Positions 1 through 5,121 of a stretch of 6,957 bases of DNA are shown here, piece after piece. Below the pieces are notes generated by a model. The model saw only the letters and a program-made list of their open reading frames with translations. It made no database searches and was not told the origin of the DNA. Source of the DNA: a bacterium (GTDB lineage Bacteria; Spirochaetota; JAHITG01). Every line of letters begins with the position of its first letter. The stretch's first letter is position 1. The position numbers and the translations under genes were made by a program. The stretch is taken from the NCBI GenBank assembly GCA_028711675.1, contig JAQTRT010000174.1:1-6957 (forward strand), in the 5' to 3' direction.

Positions 1-1040
1 ACGCGCTGGAGGAGATCGTGTATTCCCTGTATATCCTGGCCAGGTTCAATCACCCGGACCGGGAGACCATGATCTACATCCGCGAGCATCATTTCCAGGA
101 CCTCTATGATCATGAGAAAGCCATGCTGGCTGCCGCGTTCGCATACACGGGGGACAGGCCCATGGCCAGATCGCTCCTGCCCAAAGAGTTCAGGATCAGG
201 GAACATTATGATCATTACGGCCGGGGCGGTTTTTATTCCTACATCCGGACCGTGGCCCTGACCCTTGATGCCCTGCTGGCTGTTTCACCCGGAAGCCGGG
301 AGATCACGGGCCTCCTGAAGAGGCTGGAATCCGGATTGAACAAATACGGTTATTGGGGCAGCACACAGGAGAACGCTTTTGCTCTCATGGCCCTTTCCCA
401 GCTCCTGAACAGGGACCTGGATAGCGTGCTGAGCGGCGATATTATTGTTGACGGGAAAAAAGTGAAGGAGATACCCAAAGAGACTCTGGTGATGAAGGAG
501 AAAGCTTTCAGCGGACGTGTGGTGAAGATCAGGATGGCGTCCGGTTCAAGCTGTTATTACACCTGGTGCGCGGACGGTTTCCCCCTTACTTCGGACAGGC
601 GATACATGAGCGAAGGTCTGAAAGTGACGCGGCGGTTCCTGAAGAAGGACAATACTCCCGTTGACCTGAACAGCGTGAAGCAGGGCGATACGTTTATCGT
701 GGAACTGCTCCTGGAGAGCACCCAGGCCGTAGAGAACGTGGCCCTGGTGGACATGCTCCCCGGCGGATTCGAGATCGAGAACACGCGGCTCCGCATGACA
801 GGGGATATCGGCTGGCTTCCCGAACAGACGGATGAACAGTATTCGGATATCAGGGATGACCGCATCATCTATTTCACCAGTTTCCAGAATTACGGCAATT
901 ACACCAAGAAGTTTTATTACGCCGTTCGCGCCGTCACGGAAGGCGTGTTCACACTGCCGACGGTATACGGCGAAGCCATGTATGATCCTCTGATCCGGGC
1001 CCAGAATTTCAACCAGGAGCAGGTGGTCATAACAAAGTAA
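1..1040 (+). CDS. yfhM: Bacterial alpha-2-macroglobulin family protein, C-terminal part (5' truncated by window)
   Basis: The reading frame is open from base 3, so the gene starts upstream; 345 residues are visible, ending at TAA 1038-1040 followed at once by an in-frame TAG. The first part (about nt 3-430) looks like the end of the alpha/alpha-toroid thioester domain, with the family motif WGSTQENAFALMAL beginning at nt 354. The last part (about nt 615-1037) matches the terminal macroglobulin domain of bacterial members: a VDL..VKQGD segment, DMLPGGFEIEN (from nt 750), an IRDDR motif, the YAVRAVTEGVFTLP strand and EAMYDP (MYDP at nt 978). Characterised relatives are large periplasmic or lipoprotein protease traps. 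The thioester CxEQ motif, bait region and signal peptide lie outside the window, so I cannot say whether this copy carries a thioester. The downstream pbpC is the classic partner. The family call is strong; function is from the family only. Confidence 0.9.
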   Translation, partial: ALEEIVYSLYILARFNHPDRETMIYIREHHFQDLYDHEKAMLAAAFAYTGDRPMARSLLPKEFRIREHYDHYGRGGFYSYIRTVALTLDALLAVSPGSREITGLLKRLESGLNKYGYWGSTQENAFALMALSQLLNRDLDSVLSGDIIVDGKKVKEIPKETLVMKEKAFSGRVVKIRMASGSSCYYTWCADGFPLTSDRRYMSEGLKVTRRFLKKDNTPVDLNSVKQGDTFIVELLLESTQAVENVALVDMLPGGFEIENTRLRMTGDIGWLPEQTDEQYSDIRDDRIIYFTSFQNYGNYTKKFYYAVRAVTEGVFTLPTVYGEAMYDPLIRAQNFNQEQVVITK

Positions 1041-1058
1041 TAGTCAGCAGAAATCAGC
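1041..1058 (+). repeat. 18-nt direct repeat, left copy
   Basis: The sequence TAGTCAGCAGAAATCAGC begins on the base after the macroglobulin stop codon. It recurs at 1228-1245 with one change (A to G at position 11). The two copies bracket the inverted-repeat element at 1071-1202. Its meaning is unknown: it could be the footprint of a local duplication or an insertion, or a repeated regulatory word. Confidence 0.6.
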
Positions 1059-1100
1059 TGTTTATGGATAAAGGGATTAGGTCGATCATTTTTCCTCATT

Positions 1101-1129
1101 CTCGGCCTGCATCCATGCAGGCCTGCGAG
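1101..1129. repeat. Inner hairpin A of the spacer element
   Basis: GGCCTGCA (1104-1111) pairs perfectly with TGCAGGCC (1116-1123) around the 4-nt loop TCCA. In an alternative pairing the stem lengthens: CTCG (1101-1104) pairs with CGAG (1126-1129), leaving a 3-nt bulge at 1123-1125, for 11 bp in all. It is GC-rich and stable, and followed by more GC-rich sequence rather than a T-run, so it does not look like an intrinsic terminator. Confidence 0.75.
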
Positions 1130-1130
1130 G

Positions 1131-1171
1131 GGAGTCGCTACTTTAACCTCCTGTTAAAGTGACGCGACTCC
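1131..1171. repeat. Inner hairpin B of the spacer element, with CCTCCT at its tip
   Basis: The lower stem is GGAGTCGC (1131-1138) with GCGACTCC (1164-1171). An internal loop follows (T1139 opposite GAC 1161-1163), then the upper stem ACTTTAAC (1140-1147) with GTTAAAGT (1153-1160), and the 5-nt loop CTCCT. The word CCTCCT (1147-1152) spans the tip and is the anti-Shine-Dalgarno sequence in a plus-strand transcript; read on the minus strand it is AGGAGG. No minus-strand start codon lies at a sensible distance, so I do not take it as a ribosome binding site. Confidence 0.75.
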
Positions 1172-1201
1172 AAACCGGAAAAACGATCGATCCTAATCCC
1201 T

Positions 1202-1230
1202 TATAATATACCCGGATACTTAAAATATAG
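1202..1230 (+). promoter_or_regulatory. pbpC: Possible -10 element and leader ahead of pbpC
   Basis: A perfect TATAAT lies at 1202-1207, overlapping the right edge of the inverted-repeat element. A 13-nt word, ACTTAAAATATAG (1218-1230), follows; the same word sits just after the TATAAT of the promoter at 5028-5055. No recognisable -35 hexamer is found 16-18 bp upstream (that stretch is GAAAAACG), and no TG extends the -10. The promoter call is therefore weak. If it is real, pbpC can be transcribed independently of the macroglobulin gene from a leader of about 50 nt. Confidence 0.3.
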
Positions 1231-1245
1231 TCAGCAGGAATCAGC
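1228..1245 (+). repeat. 18-nt direct repeat, right copy
   Basis: TAGTCAGCAGGAATCAGC matches the copy at 1041-1058 in 17 of 18 bases. It ends 18 nt before the pbpC start codon. The AGGAA inside it (1236-1240) is the only purine-rich word upstream of pbpC but lies 23 nt from the ATG, too far for a normal Shine-Dalgarno. The last ten bases (AGGAATCAGC) recur at 3626-3635 in the next spacer. Confidence 0.6.
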
Positions 1246-1263
1246 CGGCTATTAAACATTACT

Positions 1264-3582
1264 ATGTTTAAAATTAATAAGGAATTAATCAGGTTCATTA
1301 GGGCCTTTCTTGTCCTGGCAGGATTTATCCTGCTTATCAATATTATTTTCCCCTTGCCTTCGGATAAACTGGAGAAGGATTATTCCACCGTCATCCGGGC
1401 CAGGGACAGCACGATCCTGTATGTCACCCTGTCACCCCACCAGACCTACCGTTTCCATACGCCCCTGGCCGATATATCTCCTTACGTGGTCCGGGGCTTT
1501 GTCCGGTATGAGGATAAATACTTTTTCTGGCATCCCGGCGTGAATCCCGCGGCTGTTCTCAGGGCATTTCTCCTGAACTGGAAGGAGAAGAGGGTGGTCT
1601 CAGGCGCATCCACCATCACCATGCAGATCGCCAGGATGCTGGAACCCAAGTCCAGGACTTTTTTCAATAAAGCCCTTGAAATGCTCAGGGCCTGGCAGCT
1701 TGAGATATGTTATTCGAAAAAAGAACTTCTCGAGATCTATTTGAATACAGTGCCCATGGGCGGTAATATCCAGGGTGTGGCTGCGGCTTCCTGGATCTAT
1801 TTCGGAAAAGAGGTCGGCCGCCTGAGCCCCTCGGAAGCCGCCATCCTGGTAAGCATCCCCCGGGCGCCGGACCTGAACAGGCCGGACAGGGGCATGGAGC
1901 GGACCGCCCGTCTCAGGAACATGATCCTCGAGAATTTTTACAGGAACAGGAGCATTACAAGGGAACTCCTGAAAGAGAGCCTCTCTTCTCCGGTCGTAGT
2001 GAGGAAAAAGAGCTTTCCCTTCCTCGCCCCTCATCTTGTTATGCGGGTCCTGGGTAAGAAGAATATAAAAACGGATATCCGGCTGACCGTTGACCCTGAG
2101 ACCCAGTCCCTCTGCGAAAGGATCGTCCGGTATTATCTCCATCACATCCAAAAGTACAGGATCAATAACCTTTCCGTGCTGGTTGTGGATAACCGTACCA
2201 TGAAAGTGAAGGCGTATATCGGTTCGCCTGATTTCTTCGACCGGGAGCATAACGGCCAGAACGACGGCATCATTTCCCGGCGTTCTCCGGGGTCCACCCT
2301 GAAGCCGTTCATTTACGCCAGGGCCTTTGACAAAGGACTGGTCACGCCGGCATCCCTGGTCTACGACGTTCCGCGCGTATTCCGCGATTACCAGCCCAGG
2401 AACTTCAGCCAGGAATATTTAGGCCTGGTGGATGTACGGCAGGCTCTGGTCAATTCCCTGAATGTGCCGGCTGTTGAGATGCTTTACAGGCTGGCCCCTT
2501 CTTCCATGAAAGCTTTTCTGGAAGAGATCGGTGTATCTACGGCCTGTCCTTTTCAAAAGGAATTGGGATTGCCTGTAGCTCTCGGTTCATTTCCCATGAC
2601 CCTTGAGAACCTGGCGGGAATGTACGCTTCCCTGGCCGGCGGAGGCGTCCTCAGGAAAATAATCTATGAAGAGGATAAAGAAACGTTTCCTTTGAAGAGG
2701 ATCATGAGCGCGGAATCAGCTTATCTGGTCACGGACATCCTTTCCGGACTGGTCAGGCCGGACCTACCGGCCAGCTGGGAATTCACCCGGACCCTGCCGA
2801 GGATCGCGTGGAAGACCGGTACTTCTTTTGGCATGAGCGACGCGTGGAGCATCGGGTATAATCCGGATTATACGATCGGCGTCTGGGTCGGGAATTTTTC
2901 CGGTGCCGGTTCGCCGGCCCTTGTAGGGATGGAAACAGCCACGCCTCTTCTTTTCTCGCTTTTCAATGAGGTGGCCAGGGGTTCGGACGCATGGTTCACC
3001 AGGCCGGACGGCCTCGGCACCAGGAAAGTATGCTCCCTTTCAGGCGCTCCGGCGAATCCGTCGTGTACTGATCTGGAGGAAGATTATTATATTCCGGGCG
3101 TTTCCCCGGAAGGGACATGTGAACTCCATAAGATCGTCAAAACGGATAAGGCTACAGGATACATCGTATGTGATCACTGCAAAAAAGATAAAGAGCTCTT
3201 GGAAAAGGTAATGATCGATTTTTGTCCGGAATACCTGGCCTGGGTGTCACGGAAGAAAAATTTGCGGACAGATATCATGGAACATGATCCTTCCTGCCCT
3301 CAGTTCGCGTCAGGGAACGGGCCGAAGATCAGATTCCCGGTGCAGGACGGAGTTTATTATTTCCGCGAGAACAAGGACCCACAGGAGCAGGCCCTGACAC
3401 TGGAAGCCGAGACAGGATCGGATGCTTCCCGGCTGTTCTGGTTCGTGAACAGGCGGTTCCTGGCTGAATCAGGCCGGGACAGCAGGACCGTTCTTCCCAT
3501 GAAACCGGGAAAATATAAATTGACCTGCCTGGATAACAGGGGAAGGTCGGATGAAGTGGAATTCACGGTCTGCTACCGATGA
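1264..3582 (+). CDS. pbpC: Penicillin-binding protein 1C (bifunctional peptidoglycan glycosyltransferase/transpeptidase)
   Basis: This 772-residue protein is about the usual length for PBP1C. A short cytoplasmic N-terminus leads into one membrane segment (about residues 11-30), placing the rest in the periplasm. The GT51 glycosyltransferase domain (about 60-230) shows EDKYFFWHPGV (83-93, catalytic Glu83), SGASTITMQIARML (113-126), ALEMLRAWQLE (137-147, second conserved Glu139) and KKELLEIYLN (152-161). The penicillin-binding transpeptidase domain (about 300-570) has all three active-site motifs: S344-TLK347, S398-L-N400 and K517-TG519. A cysteine-containing linker follows (Cys590, 601, 619, 636, 639, 654, 678; CSLSGAPANPSC at 590-601). 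The protein ends in a beta-rich domain (about 685-772) like the PBP1C C-terminal domain. No key residue is missing. The ATG at 1264 keeps the membrane anchor but lacks a good Shine-Dalgarno. The gene follows the macroglobulin, as in many Gram-negatives. In E. coli the homologue's transpeptidase role is poorly supported, so activity should not be assumed. Confidence 0.95.
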   Translation: MFKINKELIRFIRAFLVLAGFILLINIIFPLPSDKLEKDYSTVIRARDSTILYVTLSPHQTYRFHTPLADISPYVVRGFVRYEDKYFFWHPGVNPAAVLRAFLLNWKEKRVVSGASTITMQIARMLEPKSRTFFNKALEMLRAWQLEICYSKKELLEIYLNTVPMGGNIQGVAAASWIYFGKEVGRLSPSEAAILVSIPRAPDLNRPDRGMERTARLRNMILENFYRNRSITRELLKESLSSPVVVRKKSFPFLAPHLVMRVLGKKNIKTDIRLTVDPETQSLCERIVRYYLHHIQKYRINNLSVLVVDNRTMKVKAYIGSPDFFDREHNGQNDGIISRRSPGSTLKPFIYARAFDKGLVTPASLVYDVPRVFRDYQPRNFSQEYLGLVDVRQALVNSLNVPAVEMLYRLAPSSMKAFLEEIGVSTACPFQKELGLPVALGSFPMTLENLAGMYASLAGGGVLRKIIYEEDKETFPLKRIMSAESAYLVTDILSGLVRPDLPASWEFTRTLPRIAWKTGTSFGMSDAWSIGYNPDYTIGVWVGNFSGAGSPALVGMETATPLLFSLFNEVARGSDAWFTRPDGLGTRKVCSLSGAPANPSCTDLEEDYYIPGVSPEGTCELHKIVKTDKATGYIVCDHCKKDKELLEKVMIDFCPEYLAWVSRKKNLRTDIMEHDPSCPQFASGNGPKIRFPVQDGVYYFRENKDPQEQALTLEAETGSDASRLFWFVNRRFLAESGRDSRTVLPMKPGKYKLTCLDNRGRSDEVEFTVCYR

Positions 3583-3739
3583 GAGGAAGGAAAGGCTGTA
3601 AAGGTTATAAAGGTAAGAAAAAGAAAGGAATCAGCAATCAGGAAAGATCTTCCGCCAAGGCACAAAGACATGATGAGATGTTGGGAACGGGATCACGGAG
3701 ATCCTGCCGCTATAAAATAAAAACGGATCTAAATCAGAA
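3583..3739 (+). other. Spacer between pbpC and the GH18-like gene, purine-rich, no clear terminator or promoter
   Basis: These 157 bases hold no gene. The first half is strongly purine-rich on the plus strand. A weak inverted repeat (GGATC 3690-3694, GATCC 3700-3704) is too small to call a terminator and has no T-run. TATAAA at 3711-3716 could be a -10, but no -35 lies at normal spacing. CCGCCAAGGCACAAAGAC (3653-3670) resembles short intergenic words I recall as dispersed in many environmental bacterial genomes; that is memory, not checked. Confidence 0.5.
3594..3620 (+). repeat. Three imperfect 9-nt tandem repeats
   Basis: The units are GGCTGTAAA (3594-3602), GGTTATAAA (3603-3611) and GGTAAGAAA (3612-3620). 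They share GG at the start and AA at the end, and begin 12 nt after the pbpC stop codon. This is a low-complexity microrepeat with no evident function. Confidence 0.5.
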
Positions 3740-4762
3740 ATGAAACAAAGAATTTGCCATCTTATGTCGCTTCTCCTTCTATTGCTTCCGGTACCTTTTT
3801 ACTTGCAGGCCGGTCCCAGGAAAGCCTTCTGGTACTGGGGAACGAGCATCATCCCGGAACGTTTTAATAATCTTCTTAAATTGCCGGTTGATGAAATATT
3901 CCTGAAATGCGGGGACCTGTATTGGGAGAACGGGGAATACCTGTTAAAGGGATTGCAGATCCCTCAGGATTATAAGGCGGATAAGTGCAGGTTAAAGGTC
4001 CATTTGGTGATCCCTTTCCTTTTTAAAGAACCGCCGGACAGGATGAAGTTCATCTCTTTTATCGAGAAAGTGATCAGAGAATCGGAAGTAAAGCTGAGCC
4101 GGCATGGATTATCCCTCTCGGGTATTCAGCTCGATTGGGAAGGCGTCCTCAGCGTCAGGGATTACACCGGTCTCGTTGATACGCTTAAACTGGACAGGAA
4201 GAAATACAGGCTTTCCGCCTGTTTTTATCCTTCCTTCCTTGACAAGCCCAATGCCGGGGAACTGATGAAGAAATTCGACTTTATCAATATCATGTTCTAT
4301 GATTACCAATTCGATTTTAATGATTACAGGATCACGGACAGGGAATGGATCGTTTCGACCGCCAAGGTCCTTGCCGGATTGAAGGTGCCGTTCTATATAG
4401 GCCTGCCTGTGTACGGCACTATATCCGTATATGATGAGAAGAAGAAACTGGTTTATCAGCAGGTGGATCTGCCGGACATGGGTATATTCAAAGAGCCGCG
4501 TTTCCGTACAGTGGAAAGGACGGCCATGCTCCGGAAATACGAACTGACGGAGAATTTCGGATATAAGTATCTCCATTTTCCCGAAGGATGGTATTTTATC
4601 GTCTCTTCTCCGGCCAGGGAGTATCTGGCCGGTCTTATCGCCGGGATCAACATGTCTAAAGAATTGATACTGGGGTATTGTTTCTTCTCCTATCCTCTTA
4701 CGGATAAATATGACCTGAAAGAAAAGGATATGCGGCCGTTGCTGGAAGGGATCAAAAAATAA
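3740..4762 (+). CDS. Secreted GH18-like TIM-barrel protein with a partly degenerate catalytic motif
   Basis: This 340-residue protein begins with a clear signal peptide: basic KQR, the leucine run LLLLLL at 11-16, and likely cleavage after LQA (residue 24). The mature part looks like a (beta/alpha)8 barrel related to GH18. LSGIQLDWEG (126-135) lines up with the GH18 motif DxxDxDxE, keeping Asp132 and the acid/base position Glu134 but having Ser127 and Gln130 for the first two Asp. FINIMFYDY (181-189) matches the GH18 strand-6 MxYD motif, and YIGLPVYG (219-226) matches a later GlPxYG strand. No LysM, carbohydrate-binding or anchor domain is visible. GH18 enzymes use the substrate N-acetyl group for catalysis and cleave chitin, peptidoglycan or related glycans; whether this one is active is unknown. 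A DUF3142-type barrel is the main alternative. It lies 157 nt after pbpC and has no strong Shine-Dalgarno. Signal peptide and general fold are well supported; substrate is not. Confidence 0.7.
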   Translation: MKQRICHLMSLLLLLLPVPFYLQAGPRKAFWYWGTSIIPERFNNLLKLPVDEIFLKCGDLYWENGEYLLKGLQIPQDYKADKCRLKVHLVIPFLFKEPPDRMKFISFIEKVIRESEVKLSRHGLSLSGIQLDWEGVLSVRDYTGLVDTLKLDRKKYRLSACFYPSFLDKPNAGELMKKFDFINIMFYDYQFDFNDYRITDREWIVSTAKVLAGLKVPFYIGLPVYGTISVYDEKKKLVYQQVDLPDMGIFKEPRFRTVERTAMLRKYELTENFGYKYLHFPEGWYFIVSSPAREYLAGLIAGINMSKELILGYCFFSYPLTDKYDLKEKDMRPLLEGIKK

Positions 4763-4781
4763 TTTATCCCTTCGCAGCCGC

Positions 4782-4826
4782 GTACCTTGTAGCAACACAC
4801 CTTTAGGTGTGTTGATTACCGGTTAC
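4782..4826. repeat. Strong extended hairpin downstream of the GH18-like gene
   Basis: The core is a perfect 10-bp stem, CAACACACCT (4793-4802) with AGGTGTGTTG (4805-4814), around TT, or a 9-bp stem with a TTTA tetraloop. Beyond small internal loops, GTA (4789-4791) pairs with TAC (4817-4819) and ACC (4784-4786) with GGT (4821-4823), giving a long irregular stem. It begins 19 nt after the stop codon. No T-run follows on the plus strand, nor on the minus strand, so it is not a classical intrinsic terminator; it could protect the mRNA 3' end or be a REP-like palindrome. Confidence 0.7.
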
Positions 4827-4849
4827 CGGGATCAATGGATTTAGATCAC

Positions 4850-4969
4850 CTGTTGCCCAAATGAATTTGTAGAGATTTGATTTATCAAACCTGAAAAAAA
4901 CGATAAATTTTAATATGTTTTATAGATCGTATCCCTCCATTTTTTGTATTTTTTCGATTTGGGCAACAG
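4850..4969. repeat. 120-bp segment with perfect 13-bp terminal inverted repeats (MITE-like or structured RNA)
   Basis: CTGTTGCCCAAAT (4850-4862) is the exact reverse complement of ATTTGGGCAACAG (4957-4969). The 94 bp between are AT-rich and contain two competing small stems: TTTGAT (4876-4881) with ATCAAA (4884-4889), and ATTTATC (4880-4886) with GATAAAT (4902-4908). There is no coding potential. Terminal inverted repeats around an AT-rich core of this size are typical of miniature transposable elements, but I see no target-site duplication (flanks ...AGATCAC and CCCGTAA...). I recognise no insertion-sequence family from the ends. Confidence 0.65.
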
Positions 4970-5027
4970 CCCGTAAAGACCCGTCGTTCCTGTTGGCCGG
5001 CCGGTTTTAAAATTTTCCAGAATCCAC

Positions 5028-5055
5028 TTGACAAAATAAAAAAACCGGTTATAAT
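5028..5055 (+). promoter_or_regulatory. Sigma70-type promoter for the GH35/GH42-like gene
   Basis: TTGACA (5028-5033) and TATAAT (5050-5055) are both perfect consensus hexamers, separated by 16 bp. Transcription would start near 5062, giving a leader of about 60 nt before the ATG at 5122. This is the only complete consensus promoter in the window, so the last gene is probably transcribed on its own rather than from the upstream envelope genes. A promoter this strong for a catabolic enzyme would normally be held down by a repressor. Confidence 0.8.
5043..5050. promoter_or_regulatory. Candidate operator AACCGGTT within the promoter spacer
   Basis: AACCGGTT is a perfect 8-bp palindrome lying between the -35 and -10 hexamers, overlapping the first T of the -10. 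The related word CCGGTTTT (5001-5008) is an inverted copy of AAAACCGG (5041-5048), so a second half-like site lies about 20 bp before the -35. LacI-family operators often have a short palindrome centred on CG inside sugar-gene promoters. No regulator gene is in the window, so this is inference from position and symmetry only. Confidence 0.35.
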
Positions 5056-5073
5056 ACACTTAAAATATAGAGA

Positions 5074-5086
5074 AAAGAATTTCTTT
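5074..5086. promoter_or_regulatory. Palindrome AAAGAA-T-TTCTTT in the leader
   Basis: Six-base arms AAAGAA (5074-5079) and TTCTTT (5081-5086) are exact reverse complements around one T. They lie about 12-25 nt after the predicted transcription start. It could be a second repressor site, but AT-rich palindromes of this length arise easily by chance. Confidence 0.25.
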
Positions 5087-5111
5087 AATGGAAAATTTAT
5101 TTTCGTAAAAC

Positions 5112-5116
5112 AGGTG
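5112..5116 (+). promoter_or_regulatory. Ribosome binding site AGGTG that sets the start at 5122
   Basis: AGGTG matches part of the Shine-Dalgarno consensus (AAGGAGGTG) and sits 5 nt before ATG 5122. An earlier ATG at 5088 is out of frame and closes at 5106-5108, so 5122 is the best start for the hydrolase gene. This is the clearest Shine-Dalgarno in the window. Confidence 0.7.
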
Positions 5117-5121
5117 TATTT

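Larger units (their letters stand above)
1071..1202. repeat. Structured inverted-repeat element: 25-bp outer stem enclosing two hairpins
   Basis: The outer arms are 1071-1095 and 1177-1202. Reading inward they pair as AAGGGATTAGG (11 bp), a one-base bulge, TCGATC (6 bp), one A/C mismatch, then TTTTTCC (7 bp). Inside lie two independent hairpins (1101-1129 and 1131-1171) with almost no spare sequence, so a transcript or extruded single strand could fold as a three-way junction. ATA occurs on both outer edges (1068-1070 and 1203-1205), which might be a short target-site duplication but is too short to rely on. There is no coding capacity. A MITE or REP-type dispersed element, or a structured RNA, are both possible. 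A simple intrinsic terminator is unlikely because no U-run follows on the plus strand. Confidence 0.75.
4763..5121. other. 359-bp AT-rich non-coding spacer with structured elements and a promoter
   Basis: No credible gene lies here on either strand. In order it holds an extended hairpin (4782-4826), a small tandem duplication of TTACCGG (4816-4822 and 4823-4829), a 120-bp segment bounded by perfect 13-bp inverted repeats (4850-4969), a sigma70-type promoter (5028-5055), and a leader of about 60 nt with a ribosome binding site. The middle (about 4863-4956) is much richer in A+T than the flanking genes. Confidence 0.7.

Noticed and set aside
1071..1202. Intrinsic terminator for the macroglobulin gene
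   Set aside because: Stable hairpins are present but none is followed by a T-run on the plus strand; the nested architecture is not that of a terminator.
1038..1263. Frameshifted or broken small gene in the spacer
   Set aside because: Both strands show only short frames through inverted repeats, with no protein-like composition or start signals.
1600..2250. 216-residue open frame on the minus strand inside pbpC
   Set aside because: The plus strand encodes intact GT51 and transpeptidase motifs over the same bases; the antisense product is not recognisable.
3681..3716. Promoter TTGGGA ... TATAAA ahead of the GH18-like gene
   Set aside because: The spacing between the two words is 24 bp, too long for a sigma70 promoter, and the -35 match is poor.
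4109..4798. 229-residue open frame on the minus strand
   Set aside because: It is antisense to the GH18-like gene, with no domain or ribosome binding site. Its start would lie inside the strong hairpin.
4793..4814. Rho-independent terminator for the GH18-like gene
   Set aside because: The hairpin is followed by ATTACCGG rather than a T-rich tail, so I kept it as a structured palindrome only.
5088..5108. Six-codon leader ORF (ATG GAA AAT TTA TTT TCG TAA) ahead of the hydrolase gene
   Set aside because: No convincing Shine-Dalgarno precedes it and it has no run of regulatory codons; short AT-rich leaders produce such frames by chance.
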